Source of the DNA: Anoxybacillus sp. J5B_2022
GTDB lineage: Bacteria > Bacillota > Bacilli > Bacillales > Anoxybacillaceae
DNA length: 64,000 bases
Assembly (NCBI RefSeq): GCF_026847645.1
Contig: NZ_JAPSMC010000010.1
Span: forward strand, 1 to 64,000
Direction of reading: 5' to 3'
Shown: piece after piece, positions 9,703-17,494 of the stretch
Layout: each line of letters begins with the position of its first letter
Position numbering within the stretch: position 1 is the stretch's first letter
Made by a program: the position numbers and the translations under genes
Notes under the pieces: generated by a model
Database searches by the model: none
What the model saw: only the letters and a program-made list of their open reading frames with translations
What the model was told of the DNA's origin: nothing

Positions 9703-10506
9703 TTACAAAAACGTCCGCTTTACTTTTTCCCAGAACGAGTTGTCTTTTAAGCGCACGGTTTTGATGACACGGTCGCTTAAGGCGATGTCGATTTTTTCGA
9801 TATGGCGGATGCTCAACGCTTCGTTATCCATGCCGATCAGCGGGTAGTGGTTGCCTTCTGGCGAAATTTTTAACGTTAGCTTTCGCTTTCCGCTTAAAAT
9901 AAAAGACGAACCCAACGTCCGGTAGCGGTTGTTGTTCAGCGAAGCGAGTTCGCTCACTTGAATGCACGGAAGCAGCGGATCGACGACTGCGCCATTGACC
10001 GATTTATTGTAAGCGGTGCTTCCTGTTGGCGTAGCGACGATCATTCCATCGCCGCGGAACGTCTCAAAATGAAGATCATCAATAAATACGTCCATGACAA
10101 ATGTTTTAATAATTCCGGAACGGATCGAGCATTCATTTAAGCAAAAAAACGAAGCGGTATCGTCGATCGTTACTTCAATGATCGGATAGCGCCGCACTTC
10201 AATTTGTTCGCTTGAGGCTGCTTGTACCATATGCTCGGTGTCTTCGATTTGAAAATCACAATAAAACCCGCGCGATGATAATGTAGAAATGCCAGCATAT
10301 AAGCAATCATCGCGAAATCCTGTTTGTCGTACTGCCTGCAAAAAGGAACCATCATCCCCGATGCTGACGATGACGTTTGCTTTTGTGTGATCGTCCACGA
10401 CGATAAATCCATGCTCTTTCGCTAGATTTACTAGCGGCTGGACGCGCTTCGTTAGTTCGTCATCATGCTTGTAAAAAAAATACATGCGATTTCGACGTTC
10501 TGGCAT
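9703..10506 (-). CDS. nadF2: NAD kinase 2 (PpnK-type)
   Basis: ATP- or polyphosphate-dependent NAD kinase making NADP. Seen: diacylglycerol-kinase-like motif SIGDDGSFLQA near residue 50, the conserved NECS segment (FFCLNECSIR), and TPTGSTAYNKS. The 267-aa length fits the Bacillus YtdI group; B. subtilis has a second NAD kinase elsewhere. Start at 10506 has GGAGG about 7 nt upstream. It is divergent from sppA, and a perfect 8-bp inverted repeat lies between them. Confidence 0.9.
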   Translation of the reverse strand: MPERRNRMYFFYKHDDELTKRVQPLVNLAKEHGFIVVDDHTKANVIVSIGDDGSFLQAVRQTGFRDDCLYAGISTLSSRGFYCDFQIEDTEHMVQAASSEQIEVRRYPIIEVTIDDTASFFCLNECSIRSGIIKTFVMDVFIDDLHFETFRGDGMIVATPTGSTAYNKSVNGAVVDPLLPCIQVSELASLNNNRYRTLGSSFILSGKRKLTLKISPEGNHYPLIGMDNEALSIRHIEKIDIALSDRVIKTVRLKDNSFWEKVKRTFL

Positions 10507-10546
10507 GGTAAAACCTCCATTGTCATATTTTAGTTAATATGTACTT

Positions 10547-10581
10547 ATGGTAAAATAAATAAATCAACTATAGTTTACCAT
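10547..10581. repeat. inverted repeat in nadK2-sppA divergent region
   Basis: ATGGTAAA at 10547-10554 is the exact reverse complement of TTTACCAT at 10574-10581, with 19 nt between. It lies in the shared upstream region of two divergent genes and overlaps a possible TATAGT -10 box. It could be an operator; no regulator is identified. Confidence 0.4.
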
Positions 10582-10622
10582 TTATCATGAAGAAACTGAA
10601 ATGATTTCAAGGGGGAATCAAC

Positions 10623-11633
10623 ATGAATCGAAAGCGCTGGATTGCGCTTGCAGTAGCTATTGCACTATTTATCATTTCTTCGCTTGTCAGCGTCATTTCC
10701 TCACTAGTGACAAAAGATGCTGGGAAATGGTCAGAAGAATGGTTAGCGTTAATGGATCAAAGTTTTAGTGAAGAAGTGCTTAAAGACGGGGATCCTTCCA
10801 AAAAAATTGTTGTGCTTGAAGTAAATGGCGTCATCCAAGACACGGATGAAGCAAGTTCGCTCTTTTCCACAGAAGGGTATAATCACCGTAACTTTTTGCA
10901 AATGATTGAACAAGCAAAAAATGACGACACGGTGAAAGCAATCGTCTTACGCGTCAATTCACCGGGAGGAGGCGTCGTCGAAAGCGCAGAAATCCATGAT
11001 CAATTAATAAAACTAAAAAAAGAAACGAAAAAGCCGATTTATGTGTCGATGGGTTCAATGGCAGCATCCGGTGGCTACTATATTTCGACCGCGGCCGATA
11101 AAATTTTTGCTAGCCCTGATACACTAACAGGCTCGCTCGGTGTCATTATGCAAAGCTTAAACTATGAAGGATTGGCGAAAAAGTACGGCGTGGAAATGGT
11201 GACAATTAAAAGCGGGCCGTATAAAGATATTATGAACCCAGCAAGAAAAATGACAGAAGAAGAGCGAAATATTTTACAATCGCTTATCCAAAACGCCTAT
11301 GACGGCTTTGTGAAAGTTATTTCGGAAGGAAGACATTTGCCGGAGAGTGAAGTCCGGAAAATTGCCGATGGCCGCATTTATGACGGTCGTCAAGCAAAAC
11401 AACTAAAGCTTATTGACGAATTCGGCTACTTAGATGATACGATTGCAGCGATGAAAAAAGAGCATCGCTTAGGAAAGGCACAAGTGGTCAAATATACGAA
11501 CGACTTTGGATTCGGTTCGTTATTCCGCATGAAAGCACCATCTTTTATAGCAAATGATACGGAAGAAATGAAGCTAGTGAAATTATTTTCTACGCCAAAA
11601 TCGCCGCGGCTCATGTATTTGTATGCCGAATAA
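10623..11633 (+). CDS. sppA: signal peptide peptidase SppA
   Basis: Membrane-bound serine protease that degrades cleaved signal peptides. Seen: N-terminal transmembrane helix (about residues 6-28) with a short Lys/Arg-rich cytosolic end, then an S49-family domain. The catalytic Ser is at S149 (SMAASGG) and the catalytic Lys at K201 (SGPYKD), two residues displaced from the B. subtilis pair S147/K199. Length of 336 aa is that of the short Gram-positive form. AAGGGGGA ribosome site before ATG 10623. The next gene starts 12 nt after the stop, indicating an operon with the RDD protein as in B. subtilis yteI-yteJ. Confidence 0.93.
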   Translation: MNRKRWIALAVAIALFIISSLVSVISSLVTKDAGKWSEEWLALMDQSFSEEVLKDGDPSKKIVVLEVNGVIQDTDEASSLFSTEGYNHRNFLQMIEQAKNDDTVKAIVLRVNSPGGGVVESAEIHDQLIKLKKETKKPIYVSMGSMAASGGYYISTAADKIFASPDTLTGSLGVIMQSLNYEGLAKKYGVEMVTIKSGPYKDIMNPARKMTEEERNILQSLIQNAYDGFVKVISEGRHLPESEVRKIADGRIYDGRQAKQLKLIDEFGYLDDTIAAMKKEHRLGKAQVVKYTNDFGFGSLFRMKAPSFIANDTEEMKLVKLFSTPKSPRLMYLYAE

Positions 11634-11645
11634 GGGGGAATGCAC

Positions 11646-12116
11646 ATGGCAGAGGAAAATGTGTATGCGCTTGAAAACAACGTTGATGTGGCGACAAGTC
11701 AGCCGCCTCGCTACGCCGGCTTTTGGATGCGATTTTGGGCATATTTACTCGATTTGCTCGTCGTCGGCAGCATCGACCGTCTAATCGTTTATCCGCTCTT
11801 TCGTCTGTTCGATCTTTCCGTGGATAAAGCGACGATGTTCTCACCAATTGCGATTGCCACGGCATTCGTATTTTACGGCTATTTCGTGTTCATGACAAAA
11901 TTTTTTCAGCAAACCGTTGGGAAAATGGTGTTTGGCTTAAAAGTCGTGACGATGAACGATGAACCATTCACGTGGGTTACAGTGTTGTTTCGCGAAGTCA
12001 TCGGAAAATTTATTGCGAAGTTCATTTTATTTATCGGGTTTCTTTTTGTCGCTTTCTCCGAGAAAAAGCAAGGGTTGCACGATCAAATTGCTGATACAAC
12101 TGTTATTCACGAATAA
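11646..12116 (+). CDS. yteJ: RDD family membrane protein (YteJ-like)
   Basis: Integral membrane protein of 156 aa with an RDD domain: the conserved Arg and Asp are in GFWMRFWAYLLDLLVVG, and there are about three hydrophobic helices. Function is uncertain; in B. subtilis the SppA-YteJ pair has been linked to resistance to lantibiotics and lysozyme. Start at 11646 is 7 nt after the AAGGGGG ribosome site; the upstream ATG at 11640 is too close. Co-transcribed with sppA. Confidence 0.82.
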   Translation: MAEENVYALENNVDVATSQPPRYAGFWMRFWAYLLDLLVVGSIDRLIVYPLFRLFDLSVDKATMFSPIAIATAFVFYGYFVFMTKFFQQTVGKMVFGLKVVTMNDEPFTWVTVLFREVIGKFIAKFILFIGFLFVAFSEKKQGLHDQIADTTVIHE

Positions 12117-12140
12117 ACCTGCAAACGCAGGTTTATTTTT
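12115..12140 (+). terminator. sppA-yteJ terminator
   Basis: AACCTGC-AAAC-GCAGGTT hairpin followed by TATTTTTTTT, directly after the yteJ stop. Confidence 0.85.
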
Positions 12141-12183
12141 TTTACAGATGGTGACAATGATATGTTGAAAGGAAGTGCAGACA

Positions 12184-12849
12184 TTGAAAGTGATTGCTGT
12201 CATCCTCCCGATAGTATTGCTTTTGTTTCTTTGGCTGAAACTATCGATTACTATCTTTTTTCGACATGCCCAAGATGACGATGAGTGTCGCGTGACGTTT
12301 CGGGTATTGTTCGGGCTGATTCGCTATACGATTCGCATTCCTTTAATTAAAGTGGAGAAACAATCTCCTGGAATTGTGGTAGCGCATAAAACGACGCAAA
12401 ACGTTTCCGAAAGCGAACCGAAACGAACGAAATATAGTCCACAAGAAATTATTCATAGTTTCCAAAAAGCAAAAGATTTTGCCGAGCATGTCGTGCATTT
12501 GCATGTGATTATCCGGAAATTTTGTTCGCATATCACCGTCACGACGTTTGAGTGGCAGTCGAAAATCGGAACCGGTGACGCTGCCCAAACAGGCGTGCTC
12601 GTCGGAATTGGCTGGTCTGTAAAGTATGGCGTTTTAGCGCTCATCAGCAAATATATGAGAATAAAAACAACCCCCGTTCTTTCGCTGATTCCATCTTTTC
12701 AGCAAGCAGCGTCGGAAACAAACTTTGTATGTATGATTCATTTTCGCATCGGGCATGCTATAGTAGCGGGAATACGAATAATGAAATATTGGCGCGGGAG
12801 CCGGTTGAAAAAAGAAACGTTCAACCGTCAAGCAAATGAAAGTTACTAG
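12184..12849 (+). CDS. ytfI: DUF2953 membrane-associated protein (YtfI-like)
   Basis: 221-aa protein of unknown biochemical function with a single N-terminal membrane helix (VIAVILPIVLLLFLWLKLSI) and a basic C-terminus; this fits the DUF2953/YtfI family found next to ytfJ in spore formers. Start chosen is TTG at 12184, 7 nt after AAAGGAAGTG; a GTG at 12175 is an alternative. It ends 11 nt before ytfJ, and the two are expected to work in sporulation. Confidence 0.75.
   Translation: MKVIAVILPIVLLLFLWLKLSITIFFRHAQDDDECRVTFRVLFGLIRYTIRIPLIKVEKQSPGIVVAHKTTQNVSESEPKRTKYSPQEIIHSFQKAKDFAEHVVHLHVIIRKFCSHITVTTFEWQSKIGTGDAAQTGVLVGIGWSVKYGVLALISKYMRIKTTPVLSLIPSFQQAASETNFVCMIHFRIGHAIVAGIRIMKYWRGSRLKKETFNRQANESY
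12731..12760 (+). promoter_or_regulatory. candidate forespore (sigma-F/G) promoter for ytfJ inside ytfI
   Basis: GTATG at 12731, a 15-nt spacer, then GGGCATGCTA at 12751; each box is one base from the sigma-F consensus (GYATA, GGNNANAHTR) at exactly the right spacing. B. subtilis ytfJ is forespore expressed. Confidence 0.42.
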
Positions 12850-12860
12850 GAGGTTTCGCT

Positions 12861-13307
12861 ATGAGCAATCATCCAATTCAAGGACTTATGACAACGGCAA
12901 TGGAAAATTTAAAGCAAATGATTGATGTCAATACGATTATCGGCGACCCAGTGGAAACCCCGGACGGAAGTGTCATTTTGACCGTTTCCAAAGTAGGGTT
13001 CGGTTTTGCGGCAGGCGGAAGCGAGTTTATGTTGGACGGAAAACAAAATGGGCATGCGGTGAACGGACAAGCAAATGGCGAACATCCATTTGGCGGCGGT
13101 TCCGGCGGCGGAGTATCGATTACCCCGATTGCGTTTTTAGTTGTCAATTCTTCTGGCGTAAAACTGTTGCATTTGGATGAAAACACGCACCTATACGAAA
13201 AAATTTTAGATTTTGCCCCGCAAGTGGTTGAGAAAATTCAAGCGATGTTAAAGAAAAATAAAGAAGAACGGCCACATCCGAAAGATGATTTAGGGAATTT
13301 AATCTAA
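12861..13307 (+). CDS. gerW: sporulation/germination protein YtfJ (GerW family)
   Basis: 148-aa GerW-family protein. In B. subtilis YtfJ/GerW is a forespore protein needed for normal spore germination. Seen: family core GDPVETPDGSVILTVSKVGFGFAAGG, a Gly-rich loop (FGGGSGGGVSITPIAFLVV) and a charged C-terminus; no signal peptide. CTAGGAGG ribosome site with ATG at 12861. It follows ytfI and probably also has its own forespore promoter within ytfI. Confidence 0.88.
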   Translation: MSNHPIQGLMTTAMENLKQMIDVNTIIGDPVETPDGSVILTVSKVGFGFAAGGSEFMLDGKQNGHAVNGQANGEHPFGGGSGGGVSITPIAFLVVNSSGVKLLHLDENTHLYEKILDFAPQVVEKIQAMLKKNKEERPHPKDDLGNLI

Positions 13308-13317
13308 GGCAAAATCG

Positions 13318-13346
13318 TTGAAAATTTTTTTCATTCCCGTTATGAT
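13318..13346 (+). promoter_or_regulatory. sigma-A promoter of tpx
   Basis: TTGAAA at 13318 and TATGAT at 13341 with a 17-nt spacer, 36 nt before the tpx start. Confidence 0.6.
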
Positions 13347-13381
13347 TACCCTATACATATTTTTTATGGGAGGAATTTTCA

Positions 13382-13882
13382 ATGGCCAATGTAACGTTCA
13401 AAGGGAATCCAGTAACATTAGTCGGGAATGAAGTGAAAGTAGGCGACAAAGCGCCAGACTTTAAAGTATTGGCGAACGATTTATCAGAAGTGACGCTTGC
13501 AGATACGAAAGGCTTTGTTCGCCTAATTAGCGTCGTTCCATCGATCGATACAGGCGTATGCGATGCGCAAACGCGCCGTTTTAACGAAGAAGCAGCGAAG
13601 CTAGATAACGTGAAAGTGTTGACGGTTAGCGTTGATTTGCCGTTTGCGCAAAAACGTTGGTGCGGAGCAGCTGGAATTGAGAACGTGCAAATGCTTTCTG
13701 ACCATCGCGATGTGTCGTTTGGGCAAGCGTATGGCGTGTTAATTAAAGAATTGCGCCTGCTTGCTCGTGCAGTGTTCGTCATCGACAGCAGCGACACAGT
13801 TACTTATGTCGAATACGTTCCAGAAGCAACGAACCATCCAAATTACGAAGCAGCGATTGAAGCGGCAAAAGCGGCGAAATAA
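13382..13882 (+). CDS. tpx: thiol peroxidase Tpx
   Basis: Atypical two-Cys peroxiredoxin reducing lipid and alkyl hydroperoxides with thioredoxin. Seen: peroxidatic cysteine C60 in [13 protein letters not shown] (active-site Thr at T57) and resolving cysteine C94 in KRWCGAAG, the Tpx arrangement. 166 aa, full length. Start at ATG 13382 behind GGGAGG. Monocistronic: own sigma-A promoter and downstream terminator. Confidence 0.95.
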   Translation: MANVTFKGNPVTLVGNEVKVGDKAPDFKVLANDLSEVTLADTKGFVRLISVVPSIDTGVCDAQTRRFNEEAAKLDNVKVLTVSVDLPFAQKRWCGAAGIENVQMLSDHRDVSFGQAYGVLIKELRLLARAVFVIDSSDTVTYVEYVPEATNHPNYEAAIEAAKAAK

Positions 13883-13910
13883 TAAAGGCGGAGATCAAAG
13901 CTAGACGATG

Positions 13911-13945
13911 AAAAGACCTCGATTAATTCGGGGTCTTTTCTTATT
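13911..13945 (+). terminator. tpx terminator
   Basis: AAAAGACCTCGA pairs with TTCGGGGTCTTTT (one T-G pair), TTAA loop, then a T-rich tail. Confidence 0.8.
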
Positions 13946-14007
13946 GAAAATCGCGGCGGAAGCCCATACAATAAAAGATTGGACACCCATACGAAAGGGG
14001 AAAAAAG

Positions 14008-14997
14008 ATGACACCTATTGAACGATTATTTACGTTGTTTGACCAAACCGCGCTCATTTTACAAGAAGAACTGCACTGTACATATTTAGAAGCGGTGGCG
14101 GAAACAGGCGAGAACGTTTTTCATGGCGATGTGTTGCAAGAAGAAGTAAGTGAATTAAACCAAAGGCGGTTGAAACAAGAATACAAACAAATTCAGCTTG
14201 ACGGTTTTACGAACGAAGAAATTCGCAAGGCGTTTCAGCTGGCTGTATTGAAAGGGATGAGGGAGCATACACAGCCGCACCATCAAATGACGCCCGATGC
14301 AGTTAGTTTATTTATAAGCTATTTAGTCGGTAAATTTACTGCGAACTATTTTGCGTTAACGATTCTCGATCCGGCGGTCGGTACGGCGAATTTATTGACG
14401 GCGGTGCTGAACCATTTGCAGAATAAACAAGTGAAAAGCTATGGAATCGATGTCGATGATTTGTTAATGAAAATTGCGTACGTGAATGCGAATTTACAAA
14501 AACACCCGGTTCATTTTTTTAACCAAGATAGCTTGCAGCCGCTGTTTGTCGACCATGCGGATGTCGTTATTTGCGATTTGCCAGTTGGCTATTATCCGAA
14601 CGATGACAACGCGTCACGGTTTGTGCTAAAAGCGGAAACCGGGCATTCATACGCGCACCATTTGTTTATCGAGCAAAGCGTACATTATACAAAAGAAGGC
14701 GGCTACTTATTTTTCTTAATTCCGAATTCGCTATTTACAAGCGACCAAGCACCCAAGCTTCATGCGTTTTTAAAAGAACATACGGTCATTCAAGGATTGC
14801 TTCAACTCCCGCTTTCGATGTTTAAAAACGAACAGGCAGCAAAAAGCATTTTCATTTTGCAAAAGAAAGGTGTTCGCGTGAAAGCACCGAAAAAGGCGTT
14901 GCTCATCGAGCTTCCTAAGTTTTCAAACAAACAAGCAATGAAAGCGATGATGCATAAAATTGACGAATGGTTCGTAACGGAAAAGAAAGGGCTCTGA
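14008..14997 (+). CDS. ytxK: class I SAM-dependent methyltransferase (YtxK)
   Basis: 329-aa N6-adenine-type methyltransferase fold. Seen: SAM-binding motif TILDPAVGTANLLTA and, where DNA N6-adenine methylases carry NPPY, the variant DLPVGYY (VVICDLPVGYYPND). A helical N-terminal region resembles the HsdM N-domain, but there is no target recognition domain, and no restriction partner lies nearby. Target unknown: nucleic acid or protein. Synteny tpx-ytxK-ackA is that of B. subtilis. ATG 14008 behind AAAGGGG. Confidence 0.82.
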   Translation: MTPIERLFTLFDQTALILQEELHCTYLEAVAETGENVFHGDVLQEEVSELNQRRLKQEYKQIQLDGFTNEEIRKAFQLAVLKGMREHTQPHHQMTPDAVSLFISYLVGKFTANYFALTILDPAVGTANLLTAVLNHLQNKQVKSYGIDVDDLLMKIAYVNANLQKHPVHFFNQDSLQPLFVDHADVVICDLPVGYYPNDDNASRFVLKAETGHSYAHHLFIEQSVHYTKEGGYLFFLIPNSLFTSDQAPKLHAFLKEHTVIQGLLQLPLSMFKNEQAAKSIFILQKKGVRVKAPKKALLIELPKFSNKQAMKAMMHKIDEWFVTEKKGL

Positions 14998-15056
14998 GAA
15001 AGGGCTCTTTTTGCTATTTGTTAGCTCCGAATTTTGTGAATATAAAAACATATTAC

Positions 15057-15071
15057 ATGCAATCGGTTACA
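15057..15071. promoter_or_regulatory. cre site (CcpA) upstream of ackA promoter
   Basis: ATGCAATCGGTTACA fits the cre consensus WTGNAANCGNWNNCW at every fixed position. Its centre is near -58 relative to the predicted start, the location known for CcpA activation of B. subtilis ackA. Confidence 0.75.
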
Positions 15072-15085
15072 ATTTGGTGAAATGC

Positions 15086-15115
15086 TTGAAAACACGATAA
15101 AATCATGCGTAAAAT
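15086..15115 (+). promoter_or_regulatory. sigma-A promoter of ackA
   Basis: TTGAAA at 15086 and TAAAAT at 15110 with an 18-nt spacer, just downstream of the cre site. Confidence 0.55.
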
Positions 15116-15185
15116 GAAAAAGGATTATGACGATTTGGAATACTAGAGAATAATGGAGAAGCGTCTTAAAGGAGTTGTTTTTTAT

Positions 15186-16379
15186 ATGTCAAAAATTATG
15201 GCGATTAACGCAGGCAGCTCGTCGCTGAAATTTCAGCTGTTTGAGATGCCAAGCGAAGCAGTATTAACGAAAGGAATTGTCGAGCGGATCGGATTTGAAG
15301 ATGCAATTTTCACGATTGTCGTTAATGGCGAAAAAGTGCAGGAAGTAACAGCGATTCCGGACCATGCGGTTGCGGTGAAAATGCTGCTAGATAAATTAAT
15401 TCGTTTTGGCATTATTCAGTCGTTTGCAGAAATCGACGGAATCGGTCACCGCGTCGTTCATGGCGGCGAGAAGTTTAGTGATTCCGTTCTGATCACCGAT
15501 GAGGTGCTAAAAGAGATTGAAGAATTATCGGAACTTGCACCGTTACACAATCCAGCGAACATTGTCGGCATTAAAGCGTTTAAAGAAGTGTTGCCAAACG
15601 TGCCGGCTGTTGCGGTGTTTGATACAGCGTTCCATCAGACGATGCCAGAACAGTCATTTTTATACAGCCTTCCGTATGAATATTACACAAAATTTGGCAT
15701 TCGGAAATACGGCTTCCACGGGACATCGCATAAATACGTAACGCAGCGCGCCGCAGAGTTGCTAGGGCGGCCGATTGAGCAATTGCGCCTTATTTCGTGC
15801 CATCTTGGGAATGGAGCGAGCATTGCGGCAGTAGAAGGCGGAAAATCGATCGATACGTCGATGGGCTTTACGCCATTAGCAGGGGTAGCGATGGGAACGC
15901 GTTCCGGTAATATCGACCCGGCGCTAATCCCATACATTATGGAGAAAACGGGAAAAACAGCGGAAGAAGTGATTGATGTTTTGAATAAGAAAAGCGGTAT
16001 GCTTGGCATTTCCGGTTTTTCGAGCGATTTGCGTGACATTGAAAAAGCAGCATCGGAAGGAAACGAACGGGCGGAATTAGCGCTCGAAGTGTTTGCCAAC
16101 CGTATTCATAAATATATCGGTTCATATGCGGCGCGCATGTGTGGGGTCGACGCGATTATTTTCACAGCGGGAATTGGCGAAAATAGTGACGTTGTGCGGG
16201 CGAAAGTATTGCGTGGCCTCGAATTTATGGGCGTCTACTGGGACCCAGCATTAAACAAAGTGCGCGGCAAAGAAGCGTTCATCAGTTACCCACATTCACC
16301 GGTTAAAGTATTAGTCATCCCAACGAATGAAGAAGTCATGATCGCCCGCGATACAGTCAGATTGGCAGAATTAGTATAA
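15186..16379 (+). CDS. ackA: acetate kinase AckA
   Basis: Converts acetyl phosphate and ADP to acetate and ATP in overflow metabolism. Seen: N-terminal phosphate-binding [10 protein letters not shown], family signatures [11 protein letters not shown] and [12 protein letters not shown], and ATP-site segment FTAGIGENS. The frame is open from 15153, but ATG 15186 ([13 protein letters not shown]) is the family start and follows AAGGAG by 11 nt; this gives 397 aa. The upstream cre suggests CcpA activation in glucose. A terminator follows. Confidence 0.96.
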   Translation: MSKIMAINAGSSSLKFQLFEMPSEAVLTKGIVERIGFEDAIFTIVVNGEKVQEVTAIPDHAVAVKMLLDKLIRFGIIQSFAEIDGIGHRVVHGGEKFSDSVLITDEVLKEIEELSELAPLHNPANIVGIKAFKEVLPNVPAVAVFDTAFHQTMPEQSFLYSLPYEYYTKFGIRKYGFHGTSHKYVTQRAAELLGRPIEQLRLISCHLGNGASIAAVEGGKSIDTSMGFTPLAGVAMGTRSGNIDPALIPYIMEKTGKTAEEVIDVLNKKSGMLGISGFSSDLRDIEKAASEGNERAELALEVFANRIHKYIGSYAARMCGVDAIIFTAGIGENSDVVRAKVLRGLEFMGVYWDPALNKVRGKEAFISYPHSPVKVLVIPTNEEVMIARDTVRLAELV

Positions 16380-16383
16380 AGAA

Positions 16384-16417
16384 GAAAAGCTAGACATCGT
16401 GTTATGTCTAGCTTTTT
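16384..16417 (+). terminator. ackA terminator
   Basis: AGCTAGACAT / ATGTCTAGCT stem around a 6-nt loop, followed by TTTTT. Confidence 0.85.
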
Positions 16418-16456
16418 GTATAATAAAAATGAAACTATGACGAAAGGTAGATGATA

Positions 16457-16969
16457 ATGAGCGTAAATGAACATAAAAAGGAAGCGCTGTGCGTTATTCG
16501 CTGCAAAGTGGTAACGGTAAGCGATACAAGAACGGAAGAAACAGATAAAAGCGGTCAATTAATGATGCAGCTGTTGCAAGAAGCAGGGCATGAAATCGTC
16601 GATTACGAAATCGTGAAAGATGAAAAAGAACACATTCGCGCTGCGGTTCTCCGTGGTTGTGAACATGCAGAAATCGATGTGGTGCTGACAAACGGCGGCA
16701 CTGGAATTGCCAAACGGGACGTGACGATTGAAACGGTTAAAGAAATCATCGAAAAAGAAATTGTTGGGTTTGGCGAGCTATTTCGCATGATTAGCTATAC
16801 CGAAGATATCGGCTCGGCGGCGATGTTATCGCGGGCGATTGCTGGCGTCGCAAATAGCACAGCGATTTTTTCGACGCCTGGCTCGACCGGAGCGGTACGG
16901 TTGGCGATGACAAAACTCATTTTGCCGGAACTGCGCCATGTCGTTCGCGAAATTCGCAAAGATTTGTAA
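16457..16969 (+). CDS. moaB: molybdenum cofactor biosynthesis protein MoaB
   Basis: MogA/MoaB-family protein of 170 aa; by homology it adenylylates molybdopterin before molybdate insertion. Seen: conserved TNGGTGIAKRDVTIE and a C-terminal STPGSTGAVRLAM segment that forms the molybdopterin site. ATG 16457 is 8 nt after AAAGGT; another ATG at 16451 is nearer the ribosome site and less likely. Order ackA-moaB-argGH equals B. subtilis. Other moa genes are not in the window. Confidence 0.9.
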   Translation: MSVNEHKKEALCVIRCKVVTVSDTRTEETDKSGQLMMQLLQEAGHEIVDYEIVKDEKEHIRAAVLRGCEHAEIDVVLTNGGTGIAKRDVTIETVKEIIEKEIVGFGELFRMISYTEDIGSAAMLSRAIAGVANSTAIFSTPGSTGAVRLAMTKLILPELRHVVREIRKDL

Positions 16970-16998
16970 AAGGCGGCTAGTTGCTCAAGCCGCCTTTA
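16968..16998. terminator. bidirectional terminator moaB / 101-aa gene
   Basis: AAAGGCGGCT and AGCCGCCTTT arms around a 9-nt loop between convergent genes. Confidence 0.8.
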
Positions 16999-17301
16999 TT
17001 GATGCAATTTGGCAGATACGGTTTGATTCAGCCGGTACCAAATCCATAAATCATTAATGATCGAAGCAAGTTCTGCAATTTCGGCATTTAACCGGCATGA
17101 GCGAGCAAAATCGCTTTCGTCGCTCAATTCCGCTTGCTTTTGATTGATCGTTTGCTCGAGTTCGGCGATCCTGTCGGGAATTGCTCCGCGGATTTTTTCC
17201 CACTCTAACAAAATATCGTACTGTTCCTTCTCGCTATATTCTTCCCACGCTCTTTCAAGCGCCGGCAATCGAATCCCAAGCCGCTCATCATACGCAAACA
17301 C
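16996..17301 (-). CDS. conserved-looking hypothetical protein, 101 aa
   Basis: I do not recognise the family. The 101-residue product is mostly alpha-helical and charged, with a central coiled-coil-like stretch (RIAELEQTINQKQAELSDES) and a Trp-rich C-terminus (INDLWIWYRLNQT). No signal peptide, metal motif or membrane helix. It starts with GTG at 17301 behind a good GAGGGGG site, and shares a terminator with moaB on the other strand, which supports it being real. It is divergent from argG. Confidence 0.6.
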   Translation of the reverse strand: MFAYDERLGIRLPALERAWEEYSEKEQYDILLEWEKIRGAIPDRIAELEQTINQKQAELSDESDFARSCRLNAEIAELASIINDLWIWYRLNQTVSAKLHQ

Positions 17302-17398
17302 TGTTTCCCCCTCACTTTCTTACTGTTTATTTTACAAAAAAATAAGGAAAAGACCAACGAATTCAAATAGTATTTTTATACTTTTTGATGAATAACTA

Positions 17399-17427
17399 TT
17401 GAAAAAGGCAATAAAAGCTGATAAAGT
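17399..17427 (+). promoter_or_regulatory. candidate argG promoter
   Basis: TTGAAA at 17399 and TAAAGT at 17422 with a 17-nt spacer, upstream of the ARG box. Confidence 0.45.
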
Positions 17428-17439
17428 GATATTGTAATA

Positions 17440-17457
17440 AATGAATAATTATTTAGT
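17440..17457. promoter_or_regulatory. ARG box (AhrC/ArgR operator) before argG
   Basis: AATGAATAATTATTTAGT matches the ARG-box consensus WNTGAATWWWWATTCANW with one deviation (T for C). It sits just downstream of the predicted promoter, where arginine-dependent repression by AhrC is expected. Confidence 0.65.
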
Positions 17458-17494
17458 TTCAAGTATATTTATGTGAAAGGGAAGGGGAAAACAT

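Noticed and set aside
14986-15012. Apparent terminator after ytxK (AAGGGCTCT twice)
   Set aside because: The two copies are direct repeats, not complementary, so they cannot form a hairpin.
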